This document shows, piece by piece, positions 33,164 through 44,816 of a stretch of DNA of 64,000 nt. The position numbers and the translations under genes were made by a program. The notes below the pieces were generated by a model. It was not told where the DNA came from and searched no databases. It saw only the letters and a program-made list of their open reading frames with translations. Source of the stretch: Actinomyces radicidentis (lineage in GTDB: Bacteria > Actinomycetota > Actinomycetes > Actinomycetales > Actinomycetaceae); NCBI RefSeq assembly GCF_001553565.1, contig NZ_CP014228.1, positions 2,666,001-2,730,000 on the forward strand, in the 5' to 3' direction. The stretch's first letter is position 1; each line of letters begins with the position of its first letter.

Positions 33164-33739
33164 ATGCCCGCCGATCTCACCCGCCCCCGCGCCCAGTCCC
33201 CCTACGACCACCTCCCCGCCCTGCCCTCCTTCGAGCTCGCCAGCGAGGACGTCGCCGAGGGCGAGCGCGTCGAGGACCGATTCACCGGCCTCGGGGAGAA
33301 CGTCTCCCCCGAGCTCCACTGGTCCGGCTTCCCGGAGGGGACGCGCTCCTTCGTCGTGTCCTGCTTCGACCCCGACGCCCCGACCCCTGCCGGCTTCTGG
33401 CACTGGACGGTCGTCGACCTCGACGCCTCGGTCACCTCCCTCGCCCAGGGCCTCGGCGAGTCCGACCTCATGCTCGACGGCGCCGCCTTCCACGTCGCCA
33501 ACGACTCCGGCACGCACGCCTGGACCGGTCCGTACCCGCCCGCCGGGGACGGGGACCACCGCTACGTCTTCGCCGTCCACGCCCTCGACGTCGACACCCT
33601 CGGCCTCGAGGACGACGCCACGCCGACGGCGGTCGCCTTCAACGTCGCCCAGCACGCCCTCGCCCGCGCCACCCTCACGGCCACCTACTCCGTGCCGGGC
33701 GAGCCCGGCGCCGCCCCCTTCATCCGGGAGGCCCGGTGA
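33164..33739 (+). CDS. YbhB/YbcL family PEBP-like protein
   Basis: 191 residues, phosphatidylethanolamine-binding/Raf-kinase-inhibitor-like fold. Typical elements: FTGLGENVSPELHWSGFPEGT, CFDPDAPTPAGFWHWTVVDL (ligand-site Asp, Pro and His) and GPYPPAGDGDHRYVFAVHALD. ATG 33164 has AAGGAG 8 bases upstream. No signal peptide, so cytoplasmic. Bacterial members have no settled biochemical role. It overlaps the following SDR gene as GTGA, so the two form an operon. Confidence 0.9.
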   Translation: MPADLTRPRAQSPYDHLPALPSFELASEDVAEGERVEDRFTGLGENVSPELHWSGFPEGTRSFVVSCFDPDAPTPAGFWHWTVVDLDASVTSLAQGLGESDLMLDGAAFHVANDSGTHAWTGPYPPAGDGDHRYVFAVHALDVDTLGLEDDATPTAVAFNVAQHALARATLTATYSVPGEPGAAPFIREAR

Positions 33740-34461
33740 GCGCGGGAGGCCGTCCGCTCGCGCTCGTCACCGGTGCGACCTCCGGGATCGGCCGCTCCGT
33801 GACCGCGGACCTCGCACGGGACCACGACCTCGTCCTGCTCGCGCGCACGGAGGCGGACCTGGTCTCCCTCGCGGGCGAGCTCGCCGCGGGCCCCGGCACC
33901 TCCGGCGCCGCCGTGCGGACCGTCGCCGTCGACCTCACCGATGACGCCGCACTGGCCGCCGCCGTCGCCGATCTCGCGCTCGACGGGCTCGACGTCCTCG
34001 TCCACTCCGCCGGGATCGAGGCGACCGGGACGCTCGAGGAGCTCTCGGCCGCACGCTGGCGCGAGGTGCTCGACCTCGACCTCGTCGCCGTCGCGACCCT
34101 CACCACCCTGCTGCTGCCGGCGCTGCGGGCGCGCCGGGGCCTCGTCGTCATGATCAACTCCGGGGCGGGGCTGCACGCCTCCCCCGGACAGGCGCTCTAC
34201 TGCGCCGCCAAGGCGGGCCTGCGGGCCCTGGCGGACTGCCTGCGCGAGGACGAGCGCGGCCGCGTCCGCGTCACCACCGTCTACCCGGGGCGCGTCGACA
34301 CGCCCATGCAGGAGCGGATCCAGGCCGGGCGCGGCGCCGCCTACCGCTCCGAGGACCACGTGGCGACGTCGTCGATCGCGGCCGGGGTGCGCCTGGCCGT
34401 GGACACACCGCTCGACGCCGTCGTCGAGGACGTCTCGATCCGGCCCGCCGGGATGCTCTGA
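33736..34461 (+). CDS. Short-chain dehydrogenase/reductase
   Basis: 241 residues. Rossmann motif TGATSGIG (residues 13-20), cofactor Asp in VDLTDD, NAG-like region HSAGIEATG, catalytic Ser in INSGAG, and YCAAK (Tyr-x3-Lys). An Arg after the second strand (LLARTEADL) favours NADP(H). The C-terminus is shortened, with PGRVDTPMQERIQAG in the usual place. Substrate unknown. Translationally coupled to the PEBP gene. Confidence 0.88.
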   Translation: MSAGGRPLALVTGATSGIGRSVTADLARDHDLVLLARTEADLVSLAGELAAGPGTSGAAVRTVAVDLTDDAALAAAVADLALDGLDVLVHSAGIEATGTLEELSAARWREVLDLDLVAVATLTTLLLPALRARRGLVVMINSGAGLHASPGQALYCAAKAGLRALADCLREDERGRVRVTTVYPGRVDTPMQERIQAGRGAAYRSEDHVATSSIAAGVRLAVDTPLDAVVEDVSIRPAGML

Positions 34462-34576
34462 GCCGCCCGCCGCGTCATCAGGGGCGCCCGGTCGTCCGTC
34501 GGAGCAGCCGGGCGGCCGGCACCCGACGTCGTCGCGTTCCGGCCGCGATAGCCCTGGGGCCCCGGGCCGACCCCGG

Positions 34577-35044
34577 TCAGTTGCCGCCGGGGAAGCCCAG
34601 GGACCGCCACGCCTCGTAGAGGCCGACGGCGGCGGAGTTGGCGAGGTTGAGGGAGCGGTTGCCCTCGGCCATGGGGATGCGCACCCGGTCGGTGACGCGC
34701 GGGTGCGCCATGATCTCCTCGGGCAGGCCGGTCGGCTCGGGGCCGAAGAGGAGAGCGTCGTCGCCCTGCCAGTCGACGTCCGTGTACCAGCGCTCGGTGT
34801 GGGCGGTGAAGGCGAAGATCCGCCCCGGGACCTCCTCGAGGCACTCCTCCCAGGTCTTGTGGACGCGGGTGAGGGCGAGGTCGTGGTAGTCGAGCCCGGC
34901 GCGGCGGAGCTTGGCGTCATCCATGTCAAAGAGAGGGTCCACCAGGTGGAGCGTCGAGCGGGTGTTGGCGCTCAGACGGATCGCGGCGCCGGAGTTCCCC
35001 GGGATGCGGGGCTCGAAGAAGATGACGTGAAGCACGCGGGCCAT
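34577..35044 (-). CDS. trmL: tRNA (cytidine/uridine-2'-O-)-methyltransferase TrmL
   Basis: 155-residue SPOUT methyltransferase without extra domains, the TrmL size. Motifs: FEPRIPGNSGAAIRL (motif 1), LLFGPEPTGLPEEI (motif 2, with FGPExxGLP) and IPMAEGNRSLNLANSAAVGLYEA (motif 3, knotted SAM site). It methylates the 2'-OH of position 34 in tRNA-Leu isoacceptors. The start codon is ATG 35044. A hairpin terminator of the upstream gene precedes it, so it has its own promoter. Confidence 0.92.
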   Translation of the reverse strand: MARVLHVIFFEPRIPGNSGAAIRLSANTRSTLHLVDPLFDMDDAKLRRAGLDYHDLALTRVHKTWEECLEEVPGRIFAFTAHTERWYTDVDWQGDDALLFGPEPTGLPEEIMAHPRVTDRVRIPMAEGNRSLNLANSAAVGLYEAWRSLGFPGGN

Positions 35045-35080
35045 CCTGCCACCTCACGGCGGCGGGCCGGCCCGCGTGCT

Positions 35081-35129
35081 CCGGCCCGGGCCGCGCTCGC
35101 GCTGAGGGCGCGCTCACGGCCCGGGCCGG
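35081..35129 (-). terminator. Hairpin terminator after the disulfide oxidoreductase
   Basis: 13-base-pair stem CCGGCCCGGGCCG (35081-35093) with its complement (35117-35129), 23-base loop, 51 bases past the minus-strand stop at 35180. Confidence 0.6.
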
Positions 35130-35179
35130 CAGGGGGGCACCGGCGGACGGCCGCCCGGAGGGCGCCGCCCGGTCCGGGA

Positions 35180-36619
35180 TCAGCCCAGGGTGTCGAGGAC
35201 GATATTGAGGCCCTCGCTCATGGTCGGGTGGGCGATGACGGCGTCGCGCAGCTGCTGCCAGGTCATGTGGCCGAGCATGGCCATCTGGACGCTCGTGGCG
35301 ACCTCGGAGGCCTCGGCGCCGATGATGGCGGCGCCGAGGATCTCGTCGGAGTCGGCGTCGACGATCACCTTGTAGAAGCCCTCCGTGCGGCCCAGCGTCT
35401 TGGCGCGAGGAACGGAGGCGGTCGGCGTCTTCGCGACGCGGACCTTGCGGCCCGCGTCGGCGGCCTCGGCCTCGGTCATGCCGACGTGCCCGAGCTCGGG
35501 AGTGGTGAAGACGGCCCACGGGATGAGGCGGCCCTCGGTGGAGGCCTCCTTGCCGTTGAAGAGGTCGCGCAGGACGCGGAAGTCGCTCCAGGAGGCGTGC
35601 GTGAACTGCGGCGTGCCGGCGACGTCCCCCGCGGCGTAGACCCCCTCGGCGGAGGTGCGCAGGTGCTCGTCCACCTTGACGAAGCCGCGGTCGGTGAACT
35701 CGACGCCGGCGGCGTCGAGGCCGAGGCCCTCGGTGACCGGCTTGCGGCCGAGCGCGACGAGGAGGTGGGAGCCGGTGGCCTCACGGCCGTCCTCGGTGTG
35801 GACGACGACGGGGCTGGAGCCCTCGGTGGAGCGGACGCGGTCGACGTGGGCTCCGGTGAGGACCTGGACGCCGAGGGCCTCGAGGTCGACGGTGATCTGC
35901 TCGGCGACGTCGGCGTCCTCACGGTCCAGGATGTGCTCGCCGGCGTGGAGGAGGGTCACCGGGACGCCGAGCTGGCCCATGAGGGAGGCCATCTCGACGC
36001 CGATGACGCCGCCGCCGAGGACGACGAGGTGGCTGGGGAGCTCGGGCAGGGTGAGGAGGTCCTCGCTGGTCCAGTACGGGGCCTGGGCGAGGCCCTCGAT
36101 GGCGGGGACGGCGGGCGTGGTGCCGGTGTTGATGAGGACCTTGGCGCCGCGGACGCGGCGGAGGCTGCCGTCGGAGACCTGGATCTCGACGGTGCGCTCG
36201 GCGACGAAGCGGGCCGTGCCGAGGACGAAGTCCATGCCGGAGCCGGGGAAGAGCTTGTCGCGGTGGGCGGCGACCATGCCGCCGACGACCTTCTCCTTGC
36301 GGCCGCGCAGGCCGGCGAGGTCGACGCGGGCCTGGGCGAGGGCGTCGCGGCCGCCGTCGGACTCGGGGAGGCTGACGCCGTAGGCGGCGGAACCCTGGAC
36401 CTCGCGCAGCACGCGGGCGGCGGAGATGAGGGTCTTGGTGGGGATGCAGGCGACGTTGATGCAGGTGCCGCCGATCTTGTCGCGCTCGACCATGACGACC
36501 TTGTCGCCGACCTTCGCGCGGGTCATGGCGAGGGACTTGCCGGCCTTGCCGCCGCCGACGACGAGGAGGTCGACGTCCTCGACCTCAGGGATGGCGGTGG
36601 TGCTGCTCTGTGCGCTCAT
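35180..36619 (-). CDS. Pyridine nucleotide-disulfide oxidoreductase (MerA/RclA/Lpd-like)
   Basis: 479-residue FAD flavoenzyme. FAD site LLVVGGGKAGKSLA (18-31), redox disulfide GGTCINVACIP (Cys53, Cys58), NAD(P) site LVVLGGGVIGVEMAS, second FAD contact YAAGDVAG, and dimer-interface IAHPTMSEGLN with the His-Pro active-site base. The GKAG start and the absence of lipoyl-complex genes nearby fit the mercuric-reductase/RclA group better than dihydrolipoamide dehydrogenase. RclA reduces copper and protects against hypochlorous acid; that role here is only possible. No N-terminal heavy-metal domain. AAGGAG precedes ATG 36619. A palindrome CCAGGTGCTCACCTGG lies 72 bases upstream. Confidence 0.87.
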   Translation of the reverse strand: MSAQSSTTAIPEVEDVDLLVVGGGKAGKSLAMTRAKVGDKVVMVERDKIGGTCINVACIPTKTLISAARVLREVQGSAAYGVSLPESDGGRDALAQARVDLAGLRGRKEKVVGGMVAAHRDKLFPGSGMDFVLGTARFVAERTVEIQVSDGSLRRVRGAKVLINTGTTPAVPAIEGLAQAPYWTSEDLLTLPELPSHLVVLGGGVIGVEMASLMGQLGVPVTLLHAGEHILDREDADVAEQITVDLEALGVQVLTGAHVDRVRSTEGSSPVVVHTEDGREATGSHLLVALGRKPVTEGLGLDAAGVEFTDRGFVKVDEHLRTSAEGVYAAGDVAGTPQFTHASWSDFRVLRDLFNGKEASTEGRLIPWAVFTTPELGHVGMTEAEAADAGRKVRVAKTPTASVPRAKTLGRTEGFYKVIVDADSDEILGAAIIGAEASEVATSVQMAMLGHMTWQQLRDAVIAHPTMSEGLNIVLDTLG

Positions 36620-36690
36620 GGGCGCTGTCTCCTTCGTTCGGGGTGATGCTGGTCTGCTGCTTCGCGACGCGCCCGCGAGGGGCTCGCCGC

Positions 36691-36706
36691 CCAGGTGCTC
36701 ACCTGG
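36691..36706. promoter_or_regulatory. Palindrome CCAGGTGCTCACCTGG upstream of the oxidoreductase
   Basis: Perfect 16-base palindrome (7-base arms) in the 247-base divergent gap 36620-36866, placed where an operator or a 5'-leader hairpin would be. No regulator gene is adjacent. Confidence 0.45.
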
Positions 36707-36866
36707 TCCGTTGGTCCTAACGATCCGAGACACCGATGCATTCCGGCCGGGTGCTGGTCGTGTCGGAGCCGTGACCCGGCGCCGACCTAGACTCGCCCGC
36801 GACACGGCGCACGGGCGCTCGATCCGCCCGCCGCGCGCACGCGACCGACGGAAGGACTGACTCACG

Positions 36867-37472
36867 ATGAGCGAGACGACGAACGAGCTGCGCGATCCCG
36901 AGGAGGCCTTCGGCGAGGCCGTCGGCTGGCACAGGGCCCTCGAGCACCCGGAGCTCCTTGCTGCGCCGGTCGCCGCCGCGCTGCAGGCCCTGGCGGCCTC
37001 CGGCGAGGAGGGCGCTGCCCTCGCCGACCGCGCCCTCGTCTGCGAGATCGACCCGGCCTTCTCCGACACCGACGCCCTCAACACGGAGTTCTCCCTCGAC
37101 CCCGACGCCACGGGCAACTGCGTGCTCGTCGCCGGCAAGCGCTCCGGCGAGGAGCGCATCGCCGCCTGCGTCGTGCGGGCGACCGACTTCGCGGACGTCA
37201 ACCACGTCGTCAAGAAGATGATCGACGTCCGCAAGGCCTCCTTCCTCCCCCAGGACCGCGCCGTCGAGATGTCCGGTATGGAGTACGGCGGCATCACGCC
37301 CGTCGGCCTGCCCGACCAGTGGCGCCTCCTCATCGACGCCGCCGTCGCCGCGAGGGACACGGTGCTCATCGGCTCGGGAGTGCGTCCCTCGAAGCTCCTC
37401 GTGCCGGGCGCGCTCCTGGCAGCGCTCCCGACGGCGGAGGTCGTCGAGGGCCTGGGCGTCCGCCCCGCCTGA
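36867..37472 (+). CDS. YbaK/EbsC-type aminoacyl-tRNA deacylase
   Basis: 201 residues. The region VNHVVKKMIDVRKASFLPQD (111-130) with conserved Lys123, and the following MSGMEYGGITPVGLP, are typical of YbaK/ProX trans-editing domains, which hydrolyse mischarged tRNA such as Cys- or Ala-tRNA(Pro). An extra 75-residue N-terminal stretch is helical. It starts at ATG 36867 downstream of GGAAGGA and ends in front of a strong terminator. The exact tRNA specificity is not visible. Confidence 0.85.
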   Translation: MSETTNELRDPEEAFGEAVGWHRALEHPELLAAPVAAALQALAASGEEGAALADRALVCEIDPAFSDTDALNTEFSLDPDATGNCVLVAGKRSGEERIAACVVRATDFADVNHVVKKMIDVRKASFLPQDRAVEMSGMEYGGITPVGLPDQWRLLIDAAVAARDTVLIGSGVRPSKLLVPGALLAALPTAEVVEGLGVRPA

Positions 37473-37533
37473 GGCCGCCCGGTCCGCCCGCCCCGCCGGC
37501 CCACAGGCAGGGCCGCCGTGCAGCAGACAGCAC

Positions 37534-37583
37534 GAACGGCGTCGGCCGGTCGACCCGGGTGGGGTGACCGGCCGACGCCGTTC
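37534..37583. terminator. Bidirectional terminator between ybaK-like gene and acnA
   Basis: Perfect 18-base-pair stem (37534-37551 with 37566-37583), 14-base loop, between convergent stops at 37472 (+) and 37617 (-). Confidence 0.87.
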
Positions 37584-37616
37584 TCAGCGGGGTGACCCGC
37601 CCAGGACCTCCGCTCC

Positions 37617-40439
<2,823 letters not shown>

Positions 40440-40616
40440 CGTTATCGCTCCTGTTCTCGGTCGGCAGGCCCGCGGATCCGGTCGTACGGATCCCCGGGGT
40501 GAGTCGGTGCTCACGTTAGACGACGGGGCGACAGCACGCGGGAACACCGCGTGACGGAGGTCTCGGTTTCGTCAGGAACCGGTGCCGAAAAACGTGGCGG
40601 CGCTGCCCGTCCCGCC

Positions 40617-42029
40617 TCAGGCGCGCTCGAGGATCGCGACGGTCTCGAAGTGGTGCGTGTGCGGGAACATGTCGAGCGCGGCGAGGGACGCCGGCGCGTA
40701 GCCCGCGGCCAGGAGCGTCCCGAGGTCCCGGGCCAGGGCGGCCGGGTCGCAGGCGACGAGGACGATCCGCCGGGGCCCGAGCACCGCCACGGCCTGAGCG
40801 ACCTCGCGGCCCGCTCCGGCCCGGGGCGGGTCGAGGACGACGACGTCGGCGCGCTCGTCCCGGCCCGGCCCGAAGGAGACGCCGAGCTCGGCGACGGAGG
40901 CGGCGGTGACGCGCCCGGCGTGGAGCCGGGTCCCGGGGAGGTCGTGGAGGGTGCGTCGGGCGTCGCGGACGGCCTGCTCGCTGCCCTCGAGGCTGAGGAC
41001 CTCGCAGCCGAGCAGCGCCAGGGGCAGCGTGAAGAGCCCCGCTCCCGAGTAGAGCTCGAGGACGCGTGTGCCGGCGACGGTGTCGCGGTCGAGCGGGGCG
41101 TCGCCCTTGCGGGTGCCGGCGGCGCTGGGGCGGGCCCCGAGGGCGGCGCGCACGACCCGGTCGACGAGGACGGCGGGGGCGTCGCGGTGGACCTGCCAGA
41201 AGCCGTCGGCGTGGACGGAGTAGCGCAGCTCCCCCAGGCCGAGTCCGTCGGCGTCGACGAGCTCGTCGACGCGTCGGCGGCCGGTGGCGTGGGCGGCTCC
41301 CGTCAGCACCGTCTCGCCGCGGCCGTCGGTGAGGACGACGACGGGGTCGCCGCCCGAGGGCGCGACGGCGTGGACGCGGGTGCCGGGGCGCAGCTGCTTG
41401 CGCCAGCGGCTGCGCTCGGTGAGGCCCAGCTCCTGGAGGGCGGGGACGGCCAGCGGCAGGGAGCTCACGGGCAGGACGGTGCCGGAGCGGAAGGCGTTCA
41501 TCCCGGCCCGGCCGTCCGGCGTCGCGGTCAGCTCGACGCGGGTGCGCGTGCCGGTGCCGGCGAGGGCTCGCACGCGCGGGTCGCCGCTGCGCGCGGCGCG
41601 CGTCTCGGAGGGCATGGGCTCGACGGGGACGCCACCGGGAGCGCTGGACTCGGGCAGGGCGAGGACGGCCTCGGCGACCTGCTCGCCGCCGAGGCGGCGC
41701 AGGCAGTCGGCCAGGACCCATCGCTTCCAGGTGCGCTGGGCGGGCAGGGCGACGTGGGAGAGCTCTCCCCCGCCGACTCCCCCGGGTCCTGCCTCGGGCC
41801 ACACGGGGTCGACGCGGTCGGGCGAGGCGGTGAGGACCTCGACGGCGTCGGCGCGCCACATCTTCGAGGTCTTCTGGCTGAGGCGGGCGCGGACCGTCTC
41901 ACCGGGCAGGGCGTGGCGGACGAAGACGACGCGGCCGTTCGGGTCGTCCACGGGGCGAGCGACGCAGTGGCCGCCGTGCGCGGGGGCGCCGACGGCGAGG
42001 ACGAGCTCCTCGGGGGCGGCGGGGCTCAT
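40617..42029 (-). CDS. TRAM-domain class I SAM-dependent RNA methyltransferase (RumA/TrmA-like)
   Basis: 470 residues. An N-terminal TRAM-like beta-barrel (residues 1-70, VLAVGAPAHGGHCVARPVDD) precedes a Rossmann methyltransferase with SAM motif VLELYSGAGLFTLPLA, DPPRAG and the catalytic Cys region VLVACDPAALARDL, plus the final Glu near MFPHTHHFETVAIL. Members make 5-methyluridine in rRNA or tRNA. No four-cysteine Fe-S cluster, unlike E. coli RlmD. ATG 42029 overlaps the permease stop (ATGA). Gene order with permease and two TrkA genes equals that of Mycobacterium (Rv2689c-Rv2692), supporting the assignment. Confidence 0.9.
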   Translation of the reverse strand: MSPAAPEELVLAVGAPAHGGHCVARPVDDPNGRVVFVRHALPGETVRARLSQKTSKMWRADAVEVLTASPDRVDPVWPEAGPGGVGGGELSHVALPAQRTWKRWVLADCLRRLGGEQVAEAVLALPESSAPGGVPVEPMPSETRAARSGDPRVRALAGTGTRTRVELTATPDGRAGMNAFRSGTVLPVSSLPLAVPALQELGLTERSRWRKQLRPGTRVHAVAPSGGDPVVVLTDGRGETVLTGAAHATGRRRVDELVDADGLGLGELRYSVHADGFWQVHRDAPAVLVDRVVRAALGARPSAAGTRKGDAPLDRDTVAGTRVLELYSGAGLFTLPLALLGCEVLSLEGSEQAVRDARRTLHDLPGTRLHAGRVTAASVAELGVSFGPGRDERADVVVLDPPRAGAGREVAQAVAVLGPRRIVLVACDPAALARDLGTLLAAGYAPASLAALDMFPHTHHFETVAILERA

Positions 42030-44089
42030 GCGCGATCCTCGACGGGGCTCTGGCGGGCCTCGGAGACGGCGCGGGAGGCGGCGGCCGGGTCCGTGATGCC
42101 GGTGGGCGTGTGGGCGCGCACGCCGCGGTGGATGTGGGTCTCGCCGGGCAGCCCGAGCTGCCAGGGCACGGAGGCGACGACGACGCCCGGGGTGAACAGC
42201 AGCGCGGTCTTGAGGCGCAGGGCCGTCTGGTTGTGGAGGGCCTGCTCCCACCAGTGCCGCACGAGGTACTCGGGGAGGAAGACCACGACGAGGTCGCGGG
42301 GGGACTCGCGTCGCACGGAGCGGACGTAGCTCGTCAGCGGCCGGATGATGTCGCGGAAGGGCGAGTCGAGGACGGTGAGGGGGACGGGGAGGTCGGCCTC
42401 CTCCCAGTCCTCGAGGAGCTGCTCGGCGCTGCCGTCGCCGGTGTCGACAGTGACGGCCTCGATGGAGGTCGGGTGGGTCGACTGGGCGTAGGTGAGGGCG
42501 CGCAGGGTCGGCTGGTGGAGCCGGGAGGCGAGGACGACGGCGTGGACGTGGGCGGGCAGGACGCGCGCGTCGTGCAGGTCGTCGACGGCGACCTCCTCGG
42601 CGACGCCGCGGTAGTGCTTGCGGATCCCGTTCATGAGGACGTAGATGATCGCCATCATCGTCAGGGTGATCCACGCGCCGCGCGTGAGCTTGGTGAGCAG
42701 GACGATGATGAGGACGAGACCGGTGCCGGCCACGCCGATGCCGTTGATGACGCGGGAGCGCTGCATGCGCTGGCGGGCCTTGGCGTCGGTGGCGCCCTTG
42801 AGCTCGCGGGTCCAGTGCCGGACCATGCCGATCTGGGAGAGGGTGAAGGAGATGAAGACGCCGACGATGTAGAGCTGGATGAGGCGGTTCGTGTTCGCCT
42901 GGAAGCCGATGATGAAGGCCATCGCACCGAGCCACAGCACGATGATGCCGTTGGAGTAGCCGAGGCGGTCGCCGCGCTGGGCGAGCTGGCGCGGGAGGAA
43001 CTCGTCGCGGCCGAGCACGCTGGCGAGCACGGGGAAGCCGTTGAAGGCGGTGTTGGCGGCGAGGACGAGGATGAGGCCGGTGACGACGGTGACGAGGTAG
43101 AACATCGGCGTGAAGCGCGCGAAGACGGTCTCCGCGACCTGGCCGATGACGGGGTCCTGGTGGTAGCTCGCCGAGAGGGGGTGCCCGTTGCTGAGCAGCT
43201 CGGTGGACGGGTCCTCGACCAGCTTGACGCCGGTGGCGCCCGCCAGGTGGATGATGCTCATGAGCATGAGCGCGGCGATCGTGCCGAGCATGAGGAGCGT
43301 CGTCGCGGCGTTCTTCGACTTCGGCTTCTTGAAGCTGGGCACGCCGTTGGAGATCGCCTCGACGCCGGTGAGGGCCGCGCAGCCGGAGGAGAAGGCGCGC
43401 AGGATGAGGAAGGCGCCGGCCAGGCCTGACAGGCCCGTCTCCCAGCCCGCCTCGGGCACGACCGTGAGGGAGGCCGAGGAGGCCTGACCGAGGTGGCCGG
43501 TGAGCTCCTCGGCGAGGCCCACGACCACCATGACCGCGATGGAGAACATGTAGATGTAGGTCGGCACGGCGAAGGCGCCGCCGGACTCGCGCGAGCCGCG
43601 CAGGTTCATGAGGGCGAGGACCGTGACGATGGCCGCAGCGATCGGGACCTTGTAGGGGGCGGTCGCGGGCACGGCCGCGGCGAGGTAGCCCGTGCCGGAG
43701 GAGACGGACACGGCGACGGTGAGGACGTAGTCGCACAGGAGCGCCGAGGCCACGAGGAGACCGGCGTGCGGCCCCAGGTTCGTGGAGACGACCTCGTAGT
43801 CGCCGCCGCCGGAGGGGTAGGCGTGGACCGTCTGGCGGTAGGAGGCCACGACGACGACGAGGACGCCGATGACCGCCAGCGCGATCCAGGGCGACAGCGC
43901 CGTCGCGGCGAAGCCCGCGACCGCGAGGGTGACGAGCACCTCGTCCGGCGCGTAGCCGACGCTCGAGAGGGCGTCGGACGCGAAGATGGGGAGGGCGATC
44001 CTCTTGGGGAGGAGTGTCTCGCCGAGGGCCTGGCTGGGAACCGGGCGGCCGACGAGGATCCGCTTGACGCGGTCGGCGAAGTCACGCAC
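42026..44089 (-). CDS. APC-superfamily permease, Rv2690c-like
   Basis: 687 residues. Twelve membrane helices span about 30-480, beginning ALPIFASDALSSVGYAPDEV and containing YPSGGGDYEVVSTNLGPHAG, the signature of this actinobacterial/firmicute APC group. A soluble C-terminal domain of about 170 residues (LPAHVHAVVLASRLHQPTLRAL) looks like a universal-stress or regulatory domain. Related proteins include KimA-type potassium importers; the divergent TrkA pair makes potassium a plausible substrate, but this is inference. GTG 44089 is chosen because it follows directly from the divergent promoter region; no Shine-Dalgarno. Confidence 0.88.
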   Translation of the reverse strand: MRDFADRVKRILVGRPVPSQALGETLLPKRIALPIFASDALSSVGYAPDEVLVTLAVAGFAATALSPWIALAVIGVLVVVVASYRQTVHAYPSGGGDYEVVSTNLGPHAGLLVASALLCDYVLTVAVSVSSGTGYLAAAVPATAPYKVPIAAAIVTVLALMNLRGSRESGGAFAVPTYIYMFSIAVMVVVGLAEELTGHLGQASSASLTVVPEAGWETGLSGLAGAFLILRAFSSGCAALTGVEAISNGVPSFKKPKSKNAATTLLMLGTIAALMLMSIIHLAGATGVKLVEDPSTELLSNGHPLSASYHQDPVIGQVAETVFARFTPMFYLVTVVTGLILVLAANTAFNGFPVLASVLGRDEFLPRQLAQRGDRLGYSNGIIVLWLGAMAFIIGFQANTNRLIQLYIVGVFISFTLSQIGMVRHWTRELKGATDAKARQRMQRSRVINGIGVAGTGLVLIIVLLTKLTRGAWITLTMMAIIYVLMNGIRKHYRGVAEEVAVDDLHDARVLPAHVHAVVLASRLHQPTLRALTYAQSTHPTSIEAVTVDTGDGSAEQLLEDWEEADLPVPLTVLDSPFRDIIRPLTSYVRSVRRESPRDLVVVFLPEYLVRHWWEQALHNQTALRLKTALLFTPGVVVASVPWQLGLPGETHIHRGVRAHTPTGITDPAAASRAVSEARQSPVEDRA

Positions 44090-44135
44090 GACCAGGAATG
44101 CTACGTCCGCGTTCTCGCAGGTCCAAGACGCGGAG

Positions 44136-44141
44136 TACGGT
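44136..44141 (+). promoter_or_regulatory. -10 element TACGGT for the trkA pair (leaderless)
   Basis: TACGGT ends 6 bases before GTG 44148 in the 58-base gap between divergent genes. Confidence 0.5.
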
Positions 44142-44147
44142 TCTGCC

Positions 44148-44813
44148 GTGCACTTCGTCATCATGGGGTGCGGTCGCGTCGGGGCCTCGATGGCCGCCCA
44201 GCTCGACCGCATGGGCCACTCGGTGGCCGTCATCGACCAGAACGCCGAGGCCTTCCGTCGTCTTCCCGCCGAGTTCTCCGGCCGCAAGATCAAGGGCGTG
44301 GGCTTCGACCGCGACGCCCTGGAGCAGGCCGGGATCGACGAGGCCTACGCCTTCGCCGCCGTCTCGAACGGTGACAACTCCAACATCGTCGCCGCGCGCG
44401 TGGCCCGCGAGACCTTCGGCGTCGACCACGTCGTCGCCCGCATCTACGACGCGCGGCGCGCGGAGGTCTACGAGCGCCTCGGCATCCCCACGGTCGCGAC
44501 CGTCCGCTGGACGGCCGAGCAGATGATGCGCCGCGTCCTCCCCGGCGGCACCCAGCGCGAGATCGAGGACCCCTCCGGCGAGGTCGCGCTCGTCCAGCCC
44601 GACGTGTCGACCGCCTGGGTCGGCATGACCGTGGGCGCCCTCGAGGAGCGCCTCGACGTGCGCGTCGCCTGGCTCTCCCGCGGCTCCGGCGCCGTCGTGC
44701 CCCGCTCCGGGACGGTCATCCAGGAGCACGATCTGCTCCACCTCGCCGTCCGCTCGGACCGTCTCACCGCCGTCCAGCGCACCCTGTCCCGCCCGCCCGC
44801 CCAGGAGGCCTGA
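44148..44813 (+). CDS. trkA: TrkA-type potassium uptake regulatory subunit (CeoB-like)
   Basis: 221 residues. RCK-N Rossmann domain with FVIMGCGRVGAS (GxGxxG at 7-12), acidic ribose contact in AVIDQN, followed by an RCK-C domain (GMTVGALEERLDV). It binds NAD(H) or nucleotide and gates a membrane partner, most likely the divergent APC permease or a Trk channel elsewhere. The GTG start is near-leaderless. The second TrkA gene follows after 3 bases. Corresponds to CeoB of Mycobacterium by order. Confidence 0.9.
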   Translation: MHFVIMGCGRVGASMAAQLDRMGHSVAVIDQNAEAFRRLPAEFSGRKIKGVGFDRDALEQAGIDEAYAFAAVSNGDNSNIVAARVARETFGVDHVVARIYDARRAEVYERLGIPTVATVRWTAEQMMRRVLPGGTQREIEDPSGEVALVQPDVSTAWVGMTVGALEERLDVRVAWLSRGSGAVVPRSGTVIQEHDLLHLAVRSDRLTAVQRTLSRPPAQEA

Positions 44814-44816
44814 GCC

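Noticed and set aside
34462..34576. A terminator between the SDR gene and trmL
   Set aside because: Only an 8-base GCCGCCCG/CGGGCGGC pair with a loop of about 40 bases is seen, too weak to call.
35180..36619. Dihydrolipoamide dehydrogenase of a 2-oxoacid complex
   Set aside because: No E1/E2 genes nearby, and the GKAG start and overall pattern fit the MerA/RclA-like group better.
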